Source: Myxococcus stipitatus
GTDB taxonomy: Bacteria; Myxococcota; Myxococcia; Myxococcales; Myxococcaceae
Direction: 5' to 3'
Length of the DNA stretch: 64,000 nucleotides
Assembly (NCBI RefSeq): GCF_038561935.1
Contig: NZ_CP102770.1
Span: forward strand, 8,060,001 to 8,124,000
A program made the translations under genes and the position numbers. The notes below the pieces were generated by a model. That model worked only from the letters and a program-made list of their open reading frames with translations. It was not told where the DNA came from and did no database searches. Shown here piece after piece: positions 62,606-64,000 of the stretch (position 1 is its first letter; each line of letters begins with the position of its first letter).

Positions 62606-62983
62606 TCACTCTGGGTCATCGAGAGCGTCGAGGTGCGTCTGGGCAATCGAGCGGTAGTGGGGCACCACCTCCACGGCGAGCACCTCCTCGAGCGGTTCGC
62701 GGGCTCCACGAATGTCGCCAGCGTCCTGACGGTTGGCCGACTCATTGATGGCGCGAGAAAGACGCCGTGACCCGACACGAATGCGCCGGGCAACCTCATC
62801 CACCAATGAAGCCGCGCTCGACTCCTGCTGGAGCGCCCGCTCAACTTCCTCTGAGGACATTGCGACCTGCGGAGCAGTGTGACGAAGGAGGGCCCTGACC
62901 TCATCGGTGAGCGCGAATGGCTGCCCCTCGGAAAGACGGCGCGCCAGGCTCCTGACCTCGTCCCACTTCAGCTCTTCCGGCAT
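62606..62983 (-). CDS. DUSAM domain protein (TIGR02267-type)
   Basis: A 125-residue protein consisting of one DUSAM domain, a helical module described only from myxobacteria. Diagnostic pieces: WDEVRSLARRLSEGQPFALT, DEVRALLRHTAPQVAMSSEE, RIRVGSRRLSRAINESANRQ, DAGDIRGAREPLEEVLAVEV and VPHYRSIAQTHLDAL. Ala/Leu/Arg-rich, no signal peptide. It begins 9 bp after the stop of the small secreted Cys-rich gene, so the two are surely co-transcribed. Molecular function unknown. Confidence 0.87.
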   Translation of the reverse strand: MPEELKWDEVRSLARRLSEGQPFALTDEVRALLRHTAPQVAMSSEEVERALQQESSAASLVDEVARRIRVGSRRLSRAINESANRQDAGDIRGAREPLEEVLAVEVVPHYRSIAQTHLDALDDPE

Positions 62984-62992
62984 CGGTGCCTC

Positions 62993-63364
62993 TTATCGTG
63001 CGTGGCAGCGATCAAACGGCCATTCATGCTGACCCTCGCAATAGCGAAAACAGGCGTAGCAGTCCCCTGTCCATCTCGGCTTCTTCTGGGTCTTGCATCT
63101 GACATACGTGTCGGTGCAGTGCTGTCGCCACCCTTCATCTGGCTCATCGTCTTCGGTCGGGGTGGCGAGGGGTGAAGCAGCCGCCGCGCCAGCTGCGAGG
63201 ATTGCAGCCGCTTCCGCGGCGGTAAGGCCACATGCAGCTGGATTCCCAGGATGGGCCTGAACACAACATGTCTCGCTGTCAAGACAGGTAGCCCCAGCGG
63301 AGGCGCAATGCAGGGAGAGCACGGCGACAAGCACGGCACATCCCGCTGACTTCCGGGCCGTCAT
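62993..63364 (-). CDS. Small secreted Cys-rich protein
   Basis: A 123-residue exported protein; ATG 63364 opens a signal peptide (MTARKSAGCAVLVAVLSLHC); the frame to 63478 has no signal. The mature part has about ten cysteines, an Ala-rich helix in the middle (AAEAAAILAAGAAAAS) and a C-terminal module with DCYACFRYCEGQHEWPFDRC. I recall similar short C-terminal modules in other myxobacterial secreted proteins but cannot name a family. It is paired with the DUSAM gene 9 bp downstream. A secreted effector or a toxin-associated role is possible but unsupported. Confidence 0.72.
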   Translation of the reverse strand: MTARKSAGCAVLVAVLSLHCASAGATCLDSETCCVQAHPGNPAACGLTAAEAAAILAAGAAAASPLATPTEDDEPDEGWRQHCTDTYVRCKTQKKPRWTGDCYACFRYCEGQHEWPFDRCHAR

Positions 63365-63474
63365 CGAATGACCCCAATCGCGTGGCCCCGAGAAGGCCGA
63401 AGCGTCGCACTCATGTTGCAAGAGCGGGACGGTATTGCCCCACCCTCTCTCCACCACTCGGCGCCCGTCATCTC

Positions 63475-63999
63475 TCACGGGCTGACGCGCTTCATCTTCG
63501 CGTAGAAGCTCGGCGCCAGGAGGTAGGCGAACGTCGCGTCGCCGAAGCCCAGCAGGTCTCCATCGCGCAGGTGCAGCTCACCACCCGACTCCAGCTCGCG
63601 CGCGTTCACGAAGGTGCCGTTGCTCGACTTCAGGTCCACCAGGGTGCAGCCCTTGGACTCCCCCCACCAGCACAGCTTCGCGTGGCGCTTGGAGACCGAG
63701 GGCTCGTTCACCACCAGGTCGCAGTCGGGCTGCCGCCCCACCGTGAGCACGTCCTGCCCCGACACAGGAGGGAGCGTCGCCACGGTGAGCGTGTCGAAGT
63801 GCAACCACAACGCCACCTGCTGTCGCTCCAGACTGGGGACATCCCGCGCCATCGTCGTGCGCGCGGCGCCCATCTTCATCGCCAGCTGCGCCATCACCGG
63901 GCTGGGCGGCTTCTGCACCAGCACGAAGGGCCCCACCTGCTTGCAGAAGAAGGTCTCCGTCAGCCGCGTGCTGAGCGCACGCAGCTCCTGAACGGTCAT
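63475..63999 (-). CDS. FHA domain protein
   Basis: A 174-residue cytoplasmic protein complete within the window (ATG at 63999). The C-terminal half is a forkhead-associated domain: LTVGRQPDCDLVVNEPSVSK, then RHAKLCWW, LVDLKSSNGTFVNAREL, and LRDGDLLGFGDATFAYL. It has the Arg, Ser-x-x-His and Asn-Gly residues needed to bind phosphothreonine, so it probably reads Ser/Thr kinase signals, which are abundant in myxobacteria. The N-terminal 80 residues are of unknown fold. The upstream context lies outside the window. Confidence 0.92.
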   Translation of the reverse strand: MTVQELRALSTRLTETFFCKQVGPFVLVQKPPSPVMAQLAMKMGAARTTMARDVPSLERQQVALWLHFDTLTVATLPPVSGQDVLTVGRQPDCDLVVNEPSVSKRHAKLCWWGESKGCTLVDLKSSNGTFVNARELESGGELHLRDGDLLGFGDATFAYLLAPSFYAKMKRVSP

Positions 64000-64000
64000 C

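Overview
The window reads as chromosomal DNA of a myxobacterium of the Cystobacterineae, probably Myxococcaceae (Myxococcus, Corallococcus or Pyxidicoccus type). The base composition is very GC-rich with G/C third positions. Four lineage markers are visible: a MYXO-CTERM sorting tail on a secreted M36 protease, a DUF2378 (TIGR02265-type) protein, a DUSAM-domain protein, and a myxobacterial sigma-70 factor (TIGR03001-like) divergent from a serine/threonine kinase. I see no tRNA, rRNA, CRISPR array, transposase or phage genes. Coding density is high, and most long antisense ORFs are shadows of GC-rich codon structure.

Layout. 1-2.1 kb: end of a DUF444/YeaH gene and a complete SpoVR gene. 2.1-4.3 kb: a soluble Ser/Thr kinase with an N-terminal zinc-finger-like segment, divergent from a sigma factor. 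4.5-15.9 kb: four large secreted proteins on the plus strand: a subtilisin with a C-terminal somatomedin-B-like domain, a Hint-domain lipoprotein, a lipase-like protein that has lost its nucleophile serine, and an M36 fungalysin with a MYXO-CTERM tail. 15.9-23.1 kb: M23 peptidase, DUF2378 protein, glycogen phosphorylase, then a secreted lipase and its chaperone-like partner. 23.1-27.8 kb: four tandem paralogous secreted proteins of unknown function. 27.9-31.6 kb: a siderophore-type iron ABC importer operon with a Fur-box-like palindrome. 31.8-35.4 kb: serine hydrolase, small membrane protein, M3 peptidase. 35.7-40.3 kb: a 1525-residue Ig/FN3/lamin-tail lipoprotein. 40.4-49.6 kb: core metabolism and replication (SDR reductase, U32 protein, prephenate dehydrogenase-chorismate mutase fusion, enoyl-CoA hydratase, DnaE). 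49.8-51.1 kb: Spy/CpxP-like protein and M14-like peptidase. 51.1-54.8 kb: an ECF sigma / anti-sigma-like / caspase-barrel lipoprotein / acidic protein operon, with a second Asp-rich lipoprotein divergent from it. 55.9-64 kb: GH88 hydrolase, a solute-binding protein, a WGR protein, an NAD-dependent epimerase, an Eis-like acetyltransferase, a zinc-ribbon membrane protein, a DUSAM gene with a small secreted Cys-rich protein, and an FHA protein.

The genes suggest a predatory, developmental lifestyle: many exported proteases and lipases, anchored surface proteins, iron scavenging, and eukaryote-like signalling (STK, FHA, caspase). The best candidates for something undescribed are the ECF sigma/anti-sigma/caspase-PEGA-barrel operon, the four-copy tandem family with a shared upstream element, and the subtilisin-SMB / Hint-lipoprotein pair. 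Family assignments come from motif recognition by eye; no database search was run.
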